Under the pieces are notes generated by a model. That model did no database searches, had not been told where the DNA came from, and was given only the letters and a program-made list of their open reading frames with translations. From Methanofastidiosum methylothiophilum (lineage in GTDB: Archaea > Methanobacteriota_B > Thermococci > Methanofastidiosales > Methanofastidiosaceae): a stretch of 64,000 nucleotides of DNA. Each line of letters starts with the position of its first letter. The first letter of the stretch is position 1. The position numbers were made by a program, and so were the translations under genes. This document shows, piece after piece, positions 16,856-26,344 of this stretch. The stretch is from the NCBI GenBank assembly GCA_001587635.1, contig LNJE01000003.1, positions 1 to 64,000 of the forward strand, in the 5' to 3' direction.

Positions 16856-17401
16856 ATGCGCTATTTTTATTCNTTAGAGAGCTCCGATTTAGGAACATTT
16901 AGCTTAGTTTGGAGTGAATNAAATAACAAAATAAAAATTATCAGAGTACTTCTTCCTGAAACTAGGCCCAATTTAATTCTTAAAATAAAAAAAGAATATC
17001 CTTCTGCTAAAAAATCTGATTCGTTAGANGAACTGGCATGTGAAATTAAAAAACTCATTTCAGGTGAAGAGATAAAGTTTAATTTAGATTTATTAGATTT
17101 TGACATATGCACTGATTTTGAAAAAAAAGTATTAATTGCTNATNANAATATACCAATGGGATATGTAAGTACTTACTCAAGAATAGCAAAATCTATCGGG
17201 GTTCCAAAAGGTGCAAGAGCTGTAGGTAACGCGCTTGCCAATAATCCCTTTCCNTTGATAATACCTTGTCATCGAGTAATACGCTCAGATGGAAGACTTG
17301 GAGGATTTGGCGGAGGATTAGAAATGAAAAAGAAATTATTAGAAAATGAGGGAATTTTCCTATCTGATGGTAAAATAAATGAAACTAAAATCTATTATTA
17401 A
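16856..17401 (+). CDS. ogt: Methylated-DNA--protein-cysteine methyltransferase
   Basis: 181 residues with several ambiguous codons. The C-terminal domain has the winged helix IPMGYVSTYSRIAKSIG, GARAVGNALANNP, the active site IPCHRVI (acceptor Cys) and GGFGGG. The N-terminal about 85 residues form the usual non-catalytic lobe. It removes alkyl groups from O6 of guanine in a suicide reaction. It follows the ferritin-like gene by 13 bases. Its last bases overlap the end of convergent dinB, so two repair genes meet tail to tail. Confidence 0.92.
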   Translation: MRYFYXLESSDLGTFSLVWSEXNNKIKIIRVLLPETRPNLILKIKKEYPSAKKSDSLXELACEIKKLISGEEIKFNLDLLDFDICTDFEKKVLIAXXNIPMGYVSTYSRIAKSIGVPKGARAVGNALANNPFXLIIPCHRVIRSDGRLGGFGGGLEMKKKLLENEGIFLSDGKINETKIYY

Positions 17402-18483
17402 AATTCATCAAGAGTTCTTTGACTATTAAAGAACTCTAAGTTTGAAACTCTTACTCCAATTCTTCTTAATTTTTTTTCAGAATTTTTTTCAATATAGTTA
17501 TTCAACAACTGTTTGAAAACTGGAACGGCTCGTTGAATATCGTTTGCCTGAGATATTGTTTCACTTTTTATATGAGTTTTTAATTCAATATCAATTGTGA
17601 TTAAAGAAACAGTTCTAAATGAAACGTTATCTCTTTTTATCTTTTGGTTTAACTCGTTAGACAACTCTATTATTTTTTCAAAAATAACTTTTTTATCCTT
17701 TGTGTCTTCTTTGAGGGTACCTATTTTAGACAATTGCTTTTTCTTTTTAGATTCAACTATGGAATTATCAATCCCTAATGACTTATCATGTAATAATTTC
17801 GCCTTGTTTTTGCCAAATATTTCCTCAAGAACTTTAATATCACATTTACTTAGATCTTTTGAAGTTTCAATTCCAATTTCGTTTAAAACTCTTGCAGTCT
17901 TTTCTCCAATCCCATGTAACTTAGAGACTTTTAGATTTTCTAAGAATGGTATTATCTCCTCGTTCTTAACTAGTGTAAGGCCATTTGGTTTTTGAAAATC
18001 AGATGCTATTTTTGCAACAAACTTATTTGAAGCAATACCTACTGATGCTGTTAGCCCTTCTTGAGATAATATTTTTTGTTTTATTGTATTTGCTACTTGA
18101 ATGGCTTTATTCCAGTTACTGTTAGTTTTCTCAGTGACATCTATATATGCTTCATCAATACTGACTTGTTCTAATGTATCTGATTCTTCTTCTATTAAGT
18201 TCATTATTCTATCAGATACTTCTCTATAATATTCTATATCAACGGGTAAAAAAACAACTTCTTTGTTCATTGCAATTCTCTTTGCGAGAACTATAGGCAT
18301 ACCTGACTTTATCCCTAATTTCCGTGCGCTGTAGTTTGAAGTACTGACAGCACCACTATTTTGTGTTCTTCCAGAGTATACACATATTACTATTGGTTTA
18401 CCCTTTATAGAATTATTTCTAACTTCTTCAATTGATGCATAGAAAGAATCAAGGTCAATATGCATTATTACCTTGTTCATCAT
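17398..18483 (-). CDS. dinB: DNA polymerase IV (Y family)
   Basis: 361 residues. Y-family catalytic motifs are HIDLDSFYASIEE near the N-terminus and SIDEAYIDVT near residue 105. Thumb and helix-hairpin-helix elements (LHGIGEKTARVL) and a little-finger domain follow. It copies past damaged bases with low fidelity. The C-terminus ends SQRTLDEF, resembling the short PCNA-binding tails of archaeal Y polymerases, though this match is tentative. It is convergent with ogt and divergent from sufC. Confidence 0.95.
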   Translation of the reverse strand: MMNKVIMHIDLDSFYASIEEVRNNSIKGKPIVICVYSGRTQNSGAVSTSNYSARKLGIKSGMPIVLAKRIAMNKEVVFLPVDIEYYREVSDRIMNLIEEESDTLEQVSIDEAYIDVTEKTNSNWNKAIQVANTIKQKILSQEGLTASVGIASNKFVAKIASDFQKPNGLTLVKNEEIIPFLENLKVSKLHGIGEKTARVLNEIGIETSKDLSKCDIKVLEEIFGKNKAKLLHDKSLGIDNSIVESKKKKQLSKIGTLKEDTKDKKVIFEKIIELSNELNQKIKRDNVSFRTVSLITIDIELKTHIKSETISQANDIQRAVPVFKQLLNNYIEKNSEKKLRRIGVRVSNLEFFNSQRTLDEF

Positions 18484-18578
18484 ACGAAATTTAAATTTTC
18501 ATGATATAATCTTTGTCCTTATAATAAATAATCGCAAGAAATAAATAGGGTTTGTATATCTGTATATCAGGGATTACT

Positions 18579-19343
18579 ATGCTGAGAGTTGTAAATCTCG
18601 GGGCGGAAGTTGAAGGTACCCCCATACTTAATCATGTAAATCTGTATATAAAAGAAGGTCAGACCTATGTCCTCTTTGGGCCCAATGGTAATGGAAAAAC
18701 ATCTCTTTTAATGACTTTAATTGGAAATCCTTCTTTTAAGGTAACTTATGGAAGAATCATATTTAAAGGACAAGACATTAACGATTTATCTACAGATCAA
18801 AGAGTGAAAATGGGAATGGGGATAAGTTTTCAATATCCACCAAAAGTTAGCGGTTTGAAGTTAATTGATATGTTGTTTAACTGTGCTAAACAAAGTGATA
18901 CCGATCCCAGCAAGATATACGAATATGCCCAGATGCTTAATATGGAAAAATTTCTTAATAGGAGTTTAAACGTAGGATTTTCTGGAGGCGAAGTAAAACG
19001 TTCTGAAGTGCTCCAGCTTTTGACACTAAATCCGGATTTAGTGTTATTTGATGAACCTGACAGTGGTGTAGATTTGGATAATATTGCTATAATTGGAAGT
19101 GCTGTTGGAGATTTGCTGGATAGAAAAAAAAATAAAGATGATAGAAAAAAATCAGGCCTTATTATTACCCATCAAGGACATATCCTTGACTATGTAGATG
19201 CAGACTATGGATTAATACTTTATAAGGGCATGATTGCTTGCGTGGGAGATCCTTATGATATGCTTGATGAAATAAGTAAAAAAGGTTATGGGGGGTGTGT
19301 TGAAAAATGCCTGAAAGGATTCCAAAACTCGATAAAGACGTAA
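18579..19343 (+). CDS. sufC: Fe-S cluster assembly ATPase SufC
   Basis: 254 residues from ATG 18579, where the family normally begins (MLRVVNL); the longer TTG 18552 frame adds unrelated residues. ABC motifs are Walker A GPNGNGKTSL, Q-loop SFQYPP, signature FSGGEVKRSE, Walker B LVLFDEPDSGVD and switch THQGH. SufC powers cluster assembly on the SufB/D scaffold. It overlaps sufB by 37 bases. With only SufC and one SufB-like protein, this is the minimal archaeal arrangement. Two direct copies of TGTATATC precede the start. Confidence 0.94.
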   Translation: MLRVVNLGAEVEGTPILNHVNLYIKEGQTYVLFGPNGNGKTSLLMTLIGNPSFKVTYGRIIFKGQDINDLSTDQRVKMGMGISFQYPPKVSGLKLIDMLFNCAKQSDTDPSKIYEYAQMLNMEKFLNRSLNVGFSGGEVKRSEVLQLLTLNPDLVLFDEPDSGVDLDNIAIIGSAVGDLLDRKKNKDDRKKSGLIITHQGHILDYVDADYGLILYKGMIACVGDPYDMLDEISKKGYGGCVEKCLKGFQNSIKT

Positions 19344-20413
19344 AGGATAAGCTTGAGAAAGTCGGAATTGAAATGGATAAAGAAAAGCGATCAGCGATAT
19401 TCCTTCAAGTAGACCAGAATGTTGAGACTTCTTCAAGTTTTGCATCAGGCATAGAAATGATTGGCATTAAACAAGCCCTTGAGAAGTATGACTGGCTTCA
19501 TGATTACTATTGGAAAGTAGTTTCGAGGGATAAGGACCAATACACTAAAGAAGTAGACGTTGAAGAAGTAAACGGATACTTTATCAGGTCACTTCCTGGA
19601 ACAAAAGTTAATTTTCCAGTTGAGGCTTGTCTTTATTTAAAGTCACCCAAAAAACAGAAGGTCCACAATATTATTATCGCTGAAGAGAATTCTGAATTAA
19701 ATATAATCTCTGGATGCGCATCTCATCCTGGCCTTACAACTGGTATGCATTTAGGTATTTCTGAGTTCTACGTAAAAAAGAATGCTAAACTATCCTTCAC
19801 TATGATCCACAATTGGGAAAATAATATTGAGGTTAGGCCAAGAAGTGCCGCAATTGTTGAAGATGGAGGAGTCTACATAAGCAATTATATTATTATGAAT
19901 CCTGTTAAAATAGTTCAGTCCTACCCAACAGTTCATTTAAATGGAGATTACTCAACTGCCATAATGAGCAGTGTTATAGTAGCCATGGATAATTCAATAG
20001 TTGACACAGGGAGCCGTGTTATAATTAAAGGAAAAGGATCTAGTGCAGAAATTCTCTCTAGGGCTATCAGTAAAGGGGGAACTATTTACTCTAGAGGAGA
20101 TATAGTTGGAGATTCCCCAGATGCAAAAGGGCATTTAGAATGCATGGGAATGATGCTATCCGAACAGGGCAGTATAATTGCAATTCCTGAATTAGAAGCT
20201 AAACATCCAAATGTGGATTTGAGCCACGAAGCGGCAATTGGAAAAATTGCTGAAGAAGAAATCTTTTATTTAATGTCAAGAGGATTTACTAGAGAGGAAG
20301 CAACTGCAGCAATTGTTAGAGGTTTTCTAGATATAGAAATTAAGGGATTACCCTCTGCTTTAAAGAAAAAAATAGACGAAGCTATAAATCTAGTCGAAAA
20401 AGAATTAATTTAA
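19307..20413 (+). CDS. sufB: Fe-S scaffold protein SufB/SufD family (short archaeal form)
   Basis: 368 residues, shorter than bacterial SufB (about 470-490). The parallel beta-helix core and the C-terminal helical SufC-binding region are present (SHEAAIGKIAEEEIFYLMSRG, EATAAIVRGF). It acts as scaffold for de novo cluster building with SufC. ATG 19307 lies within the end of sufC after GGGGGTG. Short SufB-like proteins paired with SufC are described as a minimal SUF-like system in anaerobic archaea. The next gene is on the other strand. Confidence 0.93.
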   Translation: MPERIPKLDKDVKDKLEKVGIEMDKEKRSAIFLQVDQNVETSSSFASGIEMIGIKQALEKYDWLHDYYWKVVSRDKDQYTKEVDVEEVNGYFIRSLPGTKVNFPVEACLYLKSPKKQKVHNIIIAEENSELNIISGCASHPGLTTGMHLGISEFYVKKNAKLSFTMIHNWENNIEVRPRSAAIVEDGGVYISNYIIMNPVKIVQSYPTVHLNGDYSTAIMSSVIVAMDNSIVDTGSRVIIKGKGSSAEILSRAISKGGTIYSRGDIVGDSPDAKGHLECMGMMLSEQGSIIAIPELEAKHPNVDLSHEAAIGKIAEEEIFYLMSRGFTREEATAAIVRGFLDIEIKGLPSALKKKIDEAINLVEKELI

Positions 20414-20416
20414 TTT

Positions 20417-21853
20417 TTATTCTTTCCAAAAATCAGGCATAAACAGTACCATTACTGAGAATATTTCTAATCTCCCAATCCACATGCAAAATGTCAAAAC
20501 TATTTTAACAAAATTAGGTAAAAATGAGAAAGTGTACATTGGTCCTACTAACCCCATACCTGGGCCAACATTACCTAACGTTGTAGCCACACTTGAAATT
20601 GAAGTGATTAAATCAATCCCATACGATGTAACAAGTACTGTTGCTATAACAAAAATTGATATATACCCTACGAAAAATCCCATTATTCCTTTTATAACGT
20701 CGTCAGAAATCGTTTCTTCTCCAACTTTTATTGCTAAAATTGCATTTGGATGTATAAATTGGTATATTTCCCTATAAAAATATTTTAAGAGTACTAATAT
20801 TCGTATATTCTTAATCCCCCCTCCAGTTGAACACGCACAGCCACCAATGAACATGAGAATTAAAAGTATCATTCTTGAAAAAGCTGGATACACATCATAG
20901 TTGCTTGAAACAAATCCTGTTGTTGTTATTATGCTAACAACTTGAAAAGAAGAATATCTTATGGCATCAATTATATTATTATAAACACTATATCTTAAAT
21001 CTACAGCCATTATAATAATTGAACTTGCTATAATTGTTGAATAAAATAAGAATTCTTTATTTTTAAAATAGTCTAGTTTTCCTCTTAATGCCGCATAGTG
21101 TAACATAAAATTTGCACCAGATAAATACATGAATAAAGTTATAACGCCTTCGATAAATGGATTATTATAATATGCGACACTTAGATTCTTAGTTGAAAAT
21201 CCTCCAGTTGCAAGTGTGGAGAATGTGTAGCATGAAGCGTCAAAAAATCCCATTCCCCCAATTATTAAAAGAATTATCTCAGCAGCGGTGAATATAAGAT
21301 ACACCCCATAAAGAATCTTTGCAGTATCCCTAACTTGTGGTTTTAATTTATCTATTTTAGGGCCAGGAGATTCTGCATTAAATAATTGCATACCTCCAAT
21401 TGAAAGGGCAGGAAGGATTGCAACAGCAAGTACTATAATCCCCATTCCCCCCATCCACTGAGTCATTGCTCTCCAAAATATTATTGATTTAGGTAAAATA
21501 TCAATATTTTGAATAACTGTAGCTCCTGTTGTAGTGAAGCCAGACATAGTTTCAAAATAGGCATCAAGATACCTTAAAGTTCCAGAAAGAAAAAATGGGA
21601 GTGCACCAAATGCCGAAAATGCTGCCCATCCTAGGGACACAACACCTAAACTTTCTATAGGTCTCAATCCTTCACCTTGACTTTTTATTTCACTTAAAGC
21701 AAATCCTGATAAAAAGGTGGCAATGATAGAAATAATAAACACAATTAACTCTTTTTCTCTATAGTAAAACGCCCATATTAGAGGAAATATCATTGAAATA
21801 CCTATCATCATAAGGAGTTTTCCAATAATATTTAGAACAGTTTTACTTCGCAT
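20417..21853 (-). CDS. trkH: Potassium uptake channel subunit TrkH/KtrB (copy 1)
   Basis: 478 residues, about ten membrane helices. Four pore loops each with a key Gly are visible: FTTTGATVI, ATGGFSTKN, TTTGFVSSNY and TTLGNVGPG. It forms the K+ translocation subunit gated by a cytoplasmic TrkA ring. A second, clearly homologous copy lies 58 bases upstream on the same strand, so the pair arose by tandem duplication. The cognate TrkA is 1.7 kb away on the same strand. Confidence 0.93.
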   Translation of the reverse strand: MRSKTVLNIIGKLLMMIGISMIFPLIWAFYYREKELIVFIISIIATFLSGFALSEIKSQGEGLRPIESLGVVSLGWAAFSAFGALPFFLSGTLRYLDAYFETMSGFTTTGATVIQNIDILPKSIIFWRAMTQWMGGMGIIVLAVAILPALSIGGMQLFNAESPGPKIDKLKPQVRDTAKILYGVYLIFTAAEIILLIIGGMGFFDASCYTFSTLATGGFSTKNLSVAYYNNPFIEGVITLFMYLSGANFMLHYAALRGKLDYFKNKEFLFYSTIIASSIIIMAVDLRYSVYNNIIDAIRYSSFQVVSIITTTGFVSSNYDVYPAFSRMILLILMFIGGCACSTGGGIKNIRILVLLKYFYREIYQFIHPNAILAIKVGEETISDDVIKGIMGFFVGYISIFVIATVLVTSYGIDLITSISSVATTLGNVGPGMGLVGPMYTFSFLPNFVKIVLTFCMWIGRLEIFSVMVLFMPDFWKE

Positions 21854-21911
21854 AGATGGACACCAATAAAACTAAAGTCTTAATTTTTTTAATTTCCATA
21901 ATTTATTAAAC

Positions 21912-23345
21912 TTACTCTTTCCAATAACTTGGGATAAATAATGCAAATAGGGTAATTAATTCAAGTCTGCCGGCTAACATACAAAAACATAATACAAGTT
22001 TTGGAATTGACGGTAAGAAACTGTATGTTGCCATGGGACCAACTAAACTTAGCCCAGGACCCACCCCCCCTAAAGTAGTAGCGACAGAAGATATAGATGT
22101 GAGAAGATCATTGCCAAATGCAAGCATAATTAGGCTGCATAATCCAAAAGTAATCATATAAAAAAAATAAAATCCGCTTACCCCTTGAAGAGTATCCTCT
22201 GGGATAATTTTTCCATTCAATTTAATCTGAAATATTGCATTGGGGTGTATAATTTTATAGAGTTCCCTTAAACCTATTTTTATCAATAATAGTATTCTTA
22301 CAACTTTTATAGCTCCTGCAGTTCCTCCCGCACAGCCTCCAATTAACATAAGTATTATGAGAATTAATTTTGAAAAGTCAGGCCATAAATTAAAATCTGT
22401 TGTTGCATATCCAGTAGTGCTTGATATGCTCATTACATTGAAAATAGCATGTCTAAATGCTAGTGAAAGATTCTCGTGTAATTGGTAGCTAACATCTAAA
22501 GTCACAACTAATATGGAAAAAGCCAAAATAAATAAGTATAACATAAATTCGCTATCTTTTAGATAAGCTATATTTCCCTTTAATGCTGCATAGTGTAGAG
22601 AGAAACTTGTTGCACCTAAAAACATAAATAAAATTATTACACTTTCTATTTTTAAACTATTATAAAATCCAATACTGGCATTCTTAGTTGAAAAACCTCC
22701 TGTTCCAAGAGCACCAAAAGAATGACATGATGCATCAAATAGATTCATACCTGAAAAAACTAACAGAAAAATCTGGACACAAGTAAAAAAAATATATACT
22801 CCATAGATAATTTTTCCAACTTCTCTAACCTGTGGTTTTAATTTATCTAATTTTGGCCCAGATTGTTCTGGCAGAAAAATTTGTCTGCCTCCAACTGAAA
22901 GTGCGGGCAATACTACTAGTGCAAGAACGACTATTCCAATGCCGCCTAACCAGATTGTAAAAGATCTCCAAAATAAAATACATTTTGGTAATATTTCCAC
23001 ATTATTAATAACAGAAGCTCCTGTAGTTGTGAATCCTGATATAGTTTCAAAATAGGCATCAATAAAACTCAGATTACCCGAGAGGTATAATGGTAGTGAT
23101 CCAAAAATTGGTATTATTATCCAACAGAAAGAAACAACACTAAAACCCTCAACGAGACGTATATTTTCTTCTTTGAATATTAATTTCAATAAAGTTCCTG
23201 TTATTAATGTTATTAAAATGCAGAGTAAGAATATATATGCTTCAGTCTCATGATAATATACCCCACAGAGTAAAGGAAGTATCATGGAGATACTTACTAC
23301 TTGTAGTAATTGTCCAAGTATATGTAAAACTGGATTTAGTCTCAT
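21912..23345 (-). CDS. trkH: Potassium uptake channel subunit TrkH/KtrB (copy 2)
   Basis: 477 residues, the same architecture as copy 1. Pore loops are FTTTGASVI, GTGGFSTKN, STTGYATTDF and TTLGGVGPG. The two copies align along their whole length but differ at many positions (for example the fourth loop GNVGPG versus GGVGPG), so the duplication is not recent. Both probably use the single TrkA nearby or assemble as different channels. The upstream 243-base gap is AT-rich and also holds the RidA promoter on the other strand. Confidence 0.93.
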   Translation of the reverse strand: MRLNPVLHILGQLLQVVSISMILPLLCGVYYHETEAYIFLLCILITLITGTLLKLIFKEENIRLVEGFSVVSFCWIIIPIFGSLPLYLSGNLSFIDAYFETISGFTTTGASVINNVEILPKCILFWRSFTIWLGGIGIVVLALVVLPALSVGGRQIFLPEQSGPKLDKLKPQVREVGKIIYGVYIFFTCVQIFLLVFSGMNLFDASCHSFGALGTGGFSTKNASIGFYNSLKIESVIILFMFLGATSFSLHYAALKGNIAYLKDSEFMLYLFILAFSILVVTLDVSYQLHENLSLAFRHAIFNVMSISSTTGYATTDFNLWPDFSKLILIILMLIGGCAGGTAGAIKVVRILLLIKIGLRELYKIIHPNAIFQIKLNGKIIPEDTLQGVSGFYFFYMITFGLCSLIMLAFGNDLLTSISSVATTLGGVGPGLSLVGPMATYSFLPSIPKLVLCFCMLAGRLELITLFALFIPSYWKE

Positions 23346-23588
23346 TTAATCTAAACTTATTACTGTTATTTTATTTATAAAATTATTTAAAAAATTGAAT
23401 TTATATAGTTAATAATACCCTTATTTTATTTAAAAATTAGAAACATCAAAAAAATTTTGGTATATCTATTCCTTTTTTTAGTTTTTATAATTCAATGATT
23501 TTTTTTAAGTTAAATTTATTTAATATTTTATATGAATAGTTTAATAAGTGTATTACCTATTCTTAAATTGACTAAGTCAGTGATATAT

Positions 23589-23975
23589 ATGAAAAAGAAA
23601 TTGGAGTCTAAAAATGCACCTGCCCCAGTTGGGCCTTATTCCCAAGGTGTAGTTGCAGGAGATTTTGTATTTATTTCTGGACAACTTCCAATTCAAAAAT
23701 CTGGAGAGCTTGTATTAAATGATATTGAAAGAGCTACAGAGGTAGTTTTAGAGAACATTGAAACAATTCTAAAAGAAGAAAATCTTTCACTTCAAGATGT
23801 TATAAAATCGGAAGTATATCTTAAAGATTTGAATAATTTTGATAAATTCAATAAAACTTATGCGAAGTTATTTCCTTGGGAAATAAAACCATCTAGAGTC
23901 ACTGTAGAAGTATCAAAACTGCCAAAAAACTCGGATATTGAGATATCCTGCATTGCATATAAAAATAAAAAATAA
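23589..23975 (+). CDS. ridA: RidA family enamine/imine deaminase
   Basis: 128 residues from ATG 23589, the family length. GTGAT just upstream serves as ribosome-binding site, and the longer in-frame ATG 23532 adds 19 residues not typical of the family. Signatures are APAPVGPYSQG, FISGQLP, the EVYLKD turn and SRVTVEVSKLP with the conserved Arg, then a C-terminal IEISCIAY. RidA hydrolyses reactive enamines released by PLP enzymes. It sits between trkH and trkA on the opposite strand and converges with trkA. Confidence 0.92.
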   Translation: MKKKLESKNAPAPVGPYSQGVVAGDFVFISGQLPIQKSGELVLNDIERATEVVLENIETILKEENLSLQDVIKSEVYLKDLNNFDKFNKTYAKLFPWEIKPSRVTVEVSKLPKNSDIEISCIAYKNKK

Positions 23976-23990
23976 TACAATTAATACTGG

Positions 23991-25319
23991 TTAATACTGG
24001 CCAAATAATTCTCTTATTTTTTTAATTTTTTCTACCTTTGCAGATATAATGACTTTATCATCTATTTGAACTATATCGTCCCCTCTTGGGATAATTAGCT
24101 TGTTATCTCTTACAATAATTAAAAATAGGATTTCTTCTGGTAAAGTGATATCTCTTAAAGTCTTTCCAAGTATCTTAGCATTTTTGGTTGGTATAAGTTC
24201 AATAATCTCTGCCTGTCCAGTTGGAAGTATTATAAGTGATTTAAGTCCGCCCATTCTAATAAAACGCATAACGTGTTCTGCAGTAGAAATTTTTGGGCTC
24301 AACGCAATGTCTATTCCCATATCTTCAAAAAATCTTATGAGTTCAAGATTTTCAACTCTTGAAATAGTTTTTGATGCACCCAAATACTTTCCGATAAGAC
24401 AAGAAAATAAGTTTAATTGATCATACTTAGTTAAAGAAATAAAAGCATCGACATCTCCAATTCCTTCATCTTTCAGTAAAGAAAGATCCATTATGTCTCC
24501 CTTGATCACAAGAGTCTTTTGTAAAATTTTAGATATTTCTTCACATCTTTTTGTATCGCTATCAATCAGTTTAACGGACATACTTCTTTCAAGCATTTTT
24601 GCAAGTTGTACTGCAGTGTTACTTGCACCAATTATCATTACTTTCCTTATTCTTTGACACTCACTACATTTTTCTATAACGTTTTCAACTAGCTTTGGTT
24701 TACCAAGTATGAAGGCTTTATCTCCTTCTTCAAAGACATATTCTCCTGTAGGGATTATTGTATCTTCTCCTTTTATGACAGCACCGATAATGGTACCTTC
24801 TGGGAATATATTTTCTTTTAGAGCTCTGCCGACATATTTAGAGTCATTTTTAACTAAGAATTCCGCCATAGTGACCTTTCCATCTGCCAAAGCCTGAATA
24901 GCAAGTGCGCTTGGAAGTTCCAATATTCTTTCTACATCATAAGCTATAATGGTGCCGGGGGAGAAAGAATAATCTACTCCAACTTTAGTTAGATCAATAT
25001 CTTCAGTGAAAGTGTATTCAATTGCAATTTTAGCAACAGTTTTTACTGCACCAAGATTTTTTGCCGTTATGCAAGCTATTAGATTAACTTCAGAAGAATT
25101 TGTAACTGCAACTAAAAGGTCTGCGTCTTTCACACCAGCTTCCACAAGCACCTTAGGATTTGAGCCATTGCCTTGTATTACAAGAGCGTCTATCTTCTTT
25201 GATATTTCTTGACATCTTGTAAGATCCCTTTCAATTACAACTACCCCAATGCCTTCTTCGATAAGGAGTTTTGCAATGTTGAATCCAGTGAGGCCGCCAC
25301 CTACGACTATTACATACAT
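23991..25319 (-). CDS. trkA: Trk potassium system NAD-binding subunit TrkA
   Basis: 442 residues with two RCK units in tandem. The first has a Rossmann fold opening VVGGGLTGFNIAKLL; the second opens IIGASNTAVQLAKML near residue 226. Each is followed by an RCK-C domain. It forms the cytoplasmic nucleotide-binding ring that gates TrkH. A TATA-like TTTATATATTAAATA lies just upstream on the minus strand. The stop codon lies in a doubled TTAATACTGG direct repeat (23980-23999). Confidence 0.94.
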   Translation of the reverse strand: MYVIVVGGGLTGFNIAKLLIEEGIGVVVIERDLTRCQEISKKIDALVIQGNGSNPKVLVEAGVKDADLLVAVTNSSEVNLIACITAKNLGAVKTVAKIAIEYTFTEDIDLTKVGVDYSFSPGTIIAYDVERILELPSALAIQALADGKVTMAEFLVKNDSKYVGRALKENIFPEGTIIGAVIKGEDTIIPTGEYVFEEGDKAFILGKPKLVENVIEKCSECQRIRKVMIIGASNTAVQLAKMLERSMSVKLIDSDTKRCEEISKILQKTLVIKGDIMDLSLLKDEGIGDVDAFISLTKYDQLNLFSCLIGKYLGASKTISRVENLELIRFFEDMGIDIALSPKISTAEHVMRFIRMGGLKSLIILPTGQAEIIELIPTKNAKILGKTLRDITLPEEILFLIIVRDNKLIIPRGDDIVQIDDKVIISAKVEKIKKIRELFGQY

Positions 25320-25555
25320 AAGTTACGATATGTGTCTATTTAATATATAAAGATTTAGTATATGCTTTTTAAAATTCAAGATAAATCCATAGAATAAGAT
25401 ATTAAAGTAGGATCTCTTAGCGGAGCTTCATTGATTATTTTATTTATTGATTTAAACATTTTGTTGCTATAAAGGAGTATTCAAATACTGTTTTTGGAAA
25501 ATCCATTCTGACTTTATCACTTTCATTACCGCAAGTTAAACATCAAATCAAAATA

Positions 25556-26194
25556 TTATTCAACTAAAGTACTTTTAAGAATCATTTTAGTTATTTCTTT
25601 CCAAGATTTTCTTATCTCAGAAATTTCAATCCCCATTTGCATAGCTGCCATAAGCCCATCTTGAATGGAAGTTATCCCCATTGAAAGAGAAAAACTATCT
25701 ATGTCTTTTTTTATGAATCCATTTATTTTGTAATTTTCAAAGTAGTCCGCCATTAGTTTAATTGAGTCTTTGTAATATTTTGTCATTTCTTCTTTCATCA
25801 AGGGGTTACTTGTCATCAGCTCTGACATTGCCAACTTAAAATCAAGGGGGGGAAATAATTTATCTAATATTTTAAAATTTTCAAATGAAGTTGAATGCTC
25901 GATGTTAAACATAATGTCAAAAAATTCATCTGTTGATATATCTTTAGGTGGTCTTGAATTTAAGAATGCCACTAAATCTTTTTGAGTGTACTCAACATAA
26001 AATTTGATTACTTCTAAAAAAAGCTCTTCTTTACTTTTAAAGTATTGATATATTGCTCCTTTACTAACACCAAGACATTCTGCAATTTCAGCCATCTTCG
26101 TTTTGTAATACCCTTTTTCAGAAAAGAACTTTACAGATTGTTTTATTATTCTGTTTTTCGCTTCTTCTCTGTATTCTGGAAATACTTTAGGCAT
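25556..26194 (-). CDS. TetR-family transcriptional regulator
   Basis: 212 residues. The N-terminal HTH is typical of TetR: IIKQSVKFFSEKGYYKTKMAEIAECLGVSKGAIYQYFKSKEELF in two adjoining parts, with the YQYF recognition helix. The C-terminal about 150 helical residues would bind an unknown ligand and form the dimer. It is divergent from the UPF0316 gene, and the 150-base gap holds repeated GACTTA/TAAGTC half-sites that are good operator candidates. It probably regulates itself and that neighbour. Confidence 0.9.
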   Translation of the reverse strand: MPKVFPEYREEAKNRIIKQSVKFFSEKGYYKTKMAEIAECLGVSKGAIYQYFKSKEELFLEVIKFYVEYTQKDLVAFLNSRPPKDISTDEFFDIMFNIEHSTSFENFKILDKLFPPLDFKLAMSELMTSNPLMKEEMTKYYKDSIKLMADYFENYKINGFIKKDIDSFSLSMGITSIQDGLMAAMQMGIEISEIRKSWKEITKMILKSTLVE

Positions 26195-26239
26195 AATACT
26201 CTCATTTAAATAAATTGAATAATCGTTTAAAAATATTTC

Positions 26240-26326
26240 GACTTACAAGAAATAATAATGACTTATAAGTAACTTTTTTGTATATATTTCAACGCAACAT
26301 AAATACTTTTATACTAATTATAAGTC
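26240..26326. promoter_or_regulatory. Three GACTTA/TAAGTC half-site clusters in divergent promoter
   Basis: GACTTACAAG (26240-26249), GACTTATAAGT (26260-26270, containing the perfect palindrome ACTTATAAGT) and ATTATAAGTC (26317-26326) share one dyad motif. They lie between the TetR gene and the UPF0316 gene. This is the expected position for TetR operators; binding is inferred. Confidence 0.5.
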
Positions 26327-26344
26327 CTACCAATAGGGACTTGG

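Noticed and set aside
23980..23999. Direct repeat TTAATACTGG twice
   Set aside because: A simple 10-bp duplication at the trkA stop codon; no sign of a mobile element or attachment site.
25320..25555. Minus-strand fragments including a CxxC-like segment (CLTCGNESDKV) and MDFPKTVFEYSFIATKC
   Set aside because: Frames are short, lack proper starts and cannot be joined without guessing; possible remnant but not supported.
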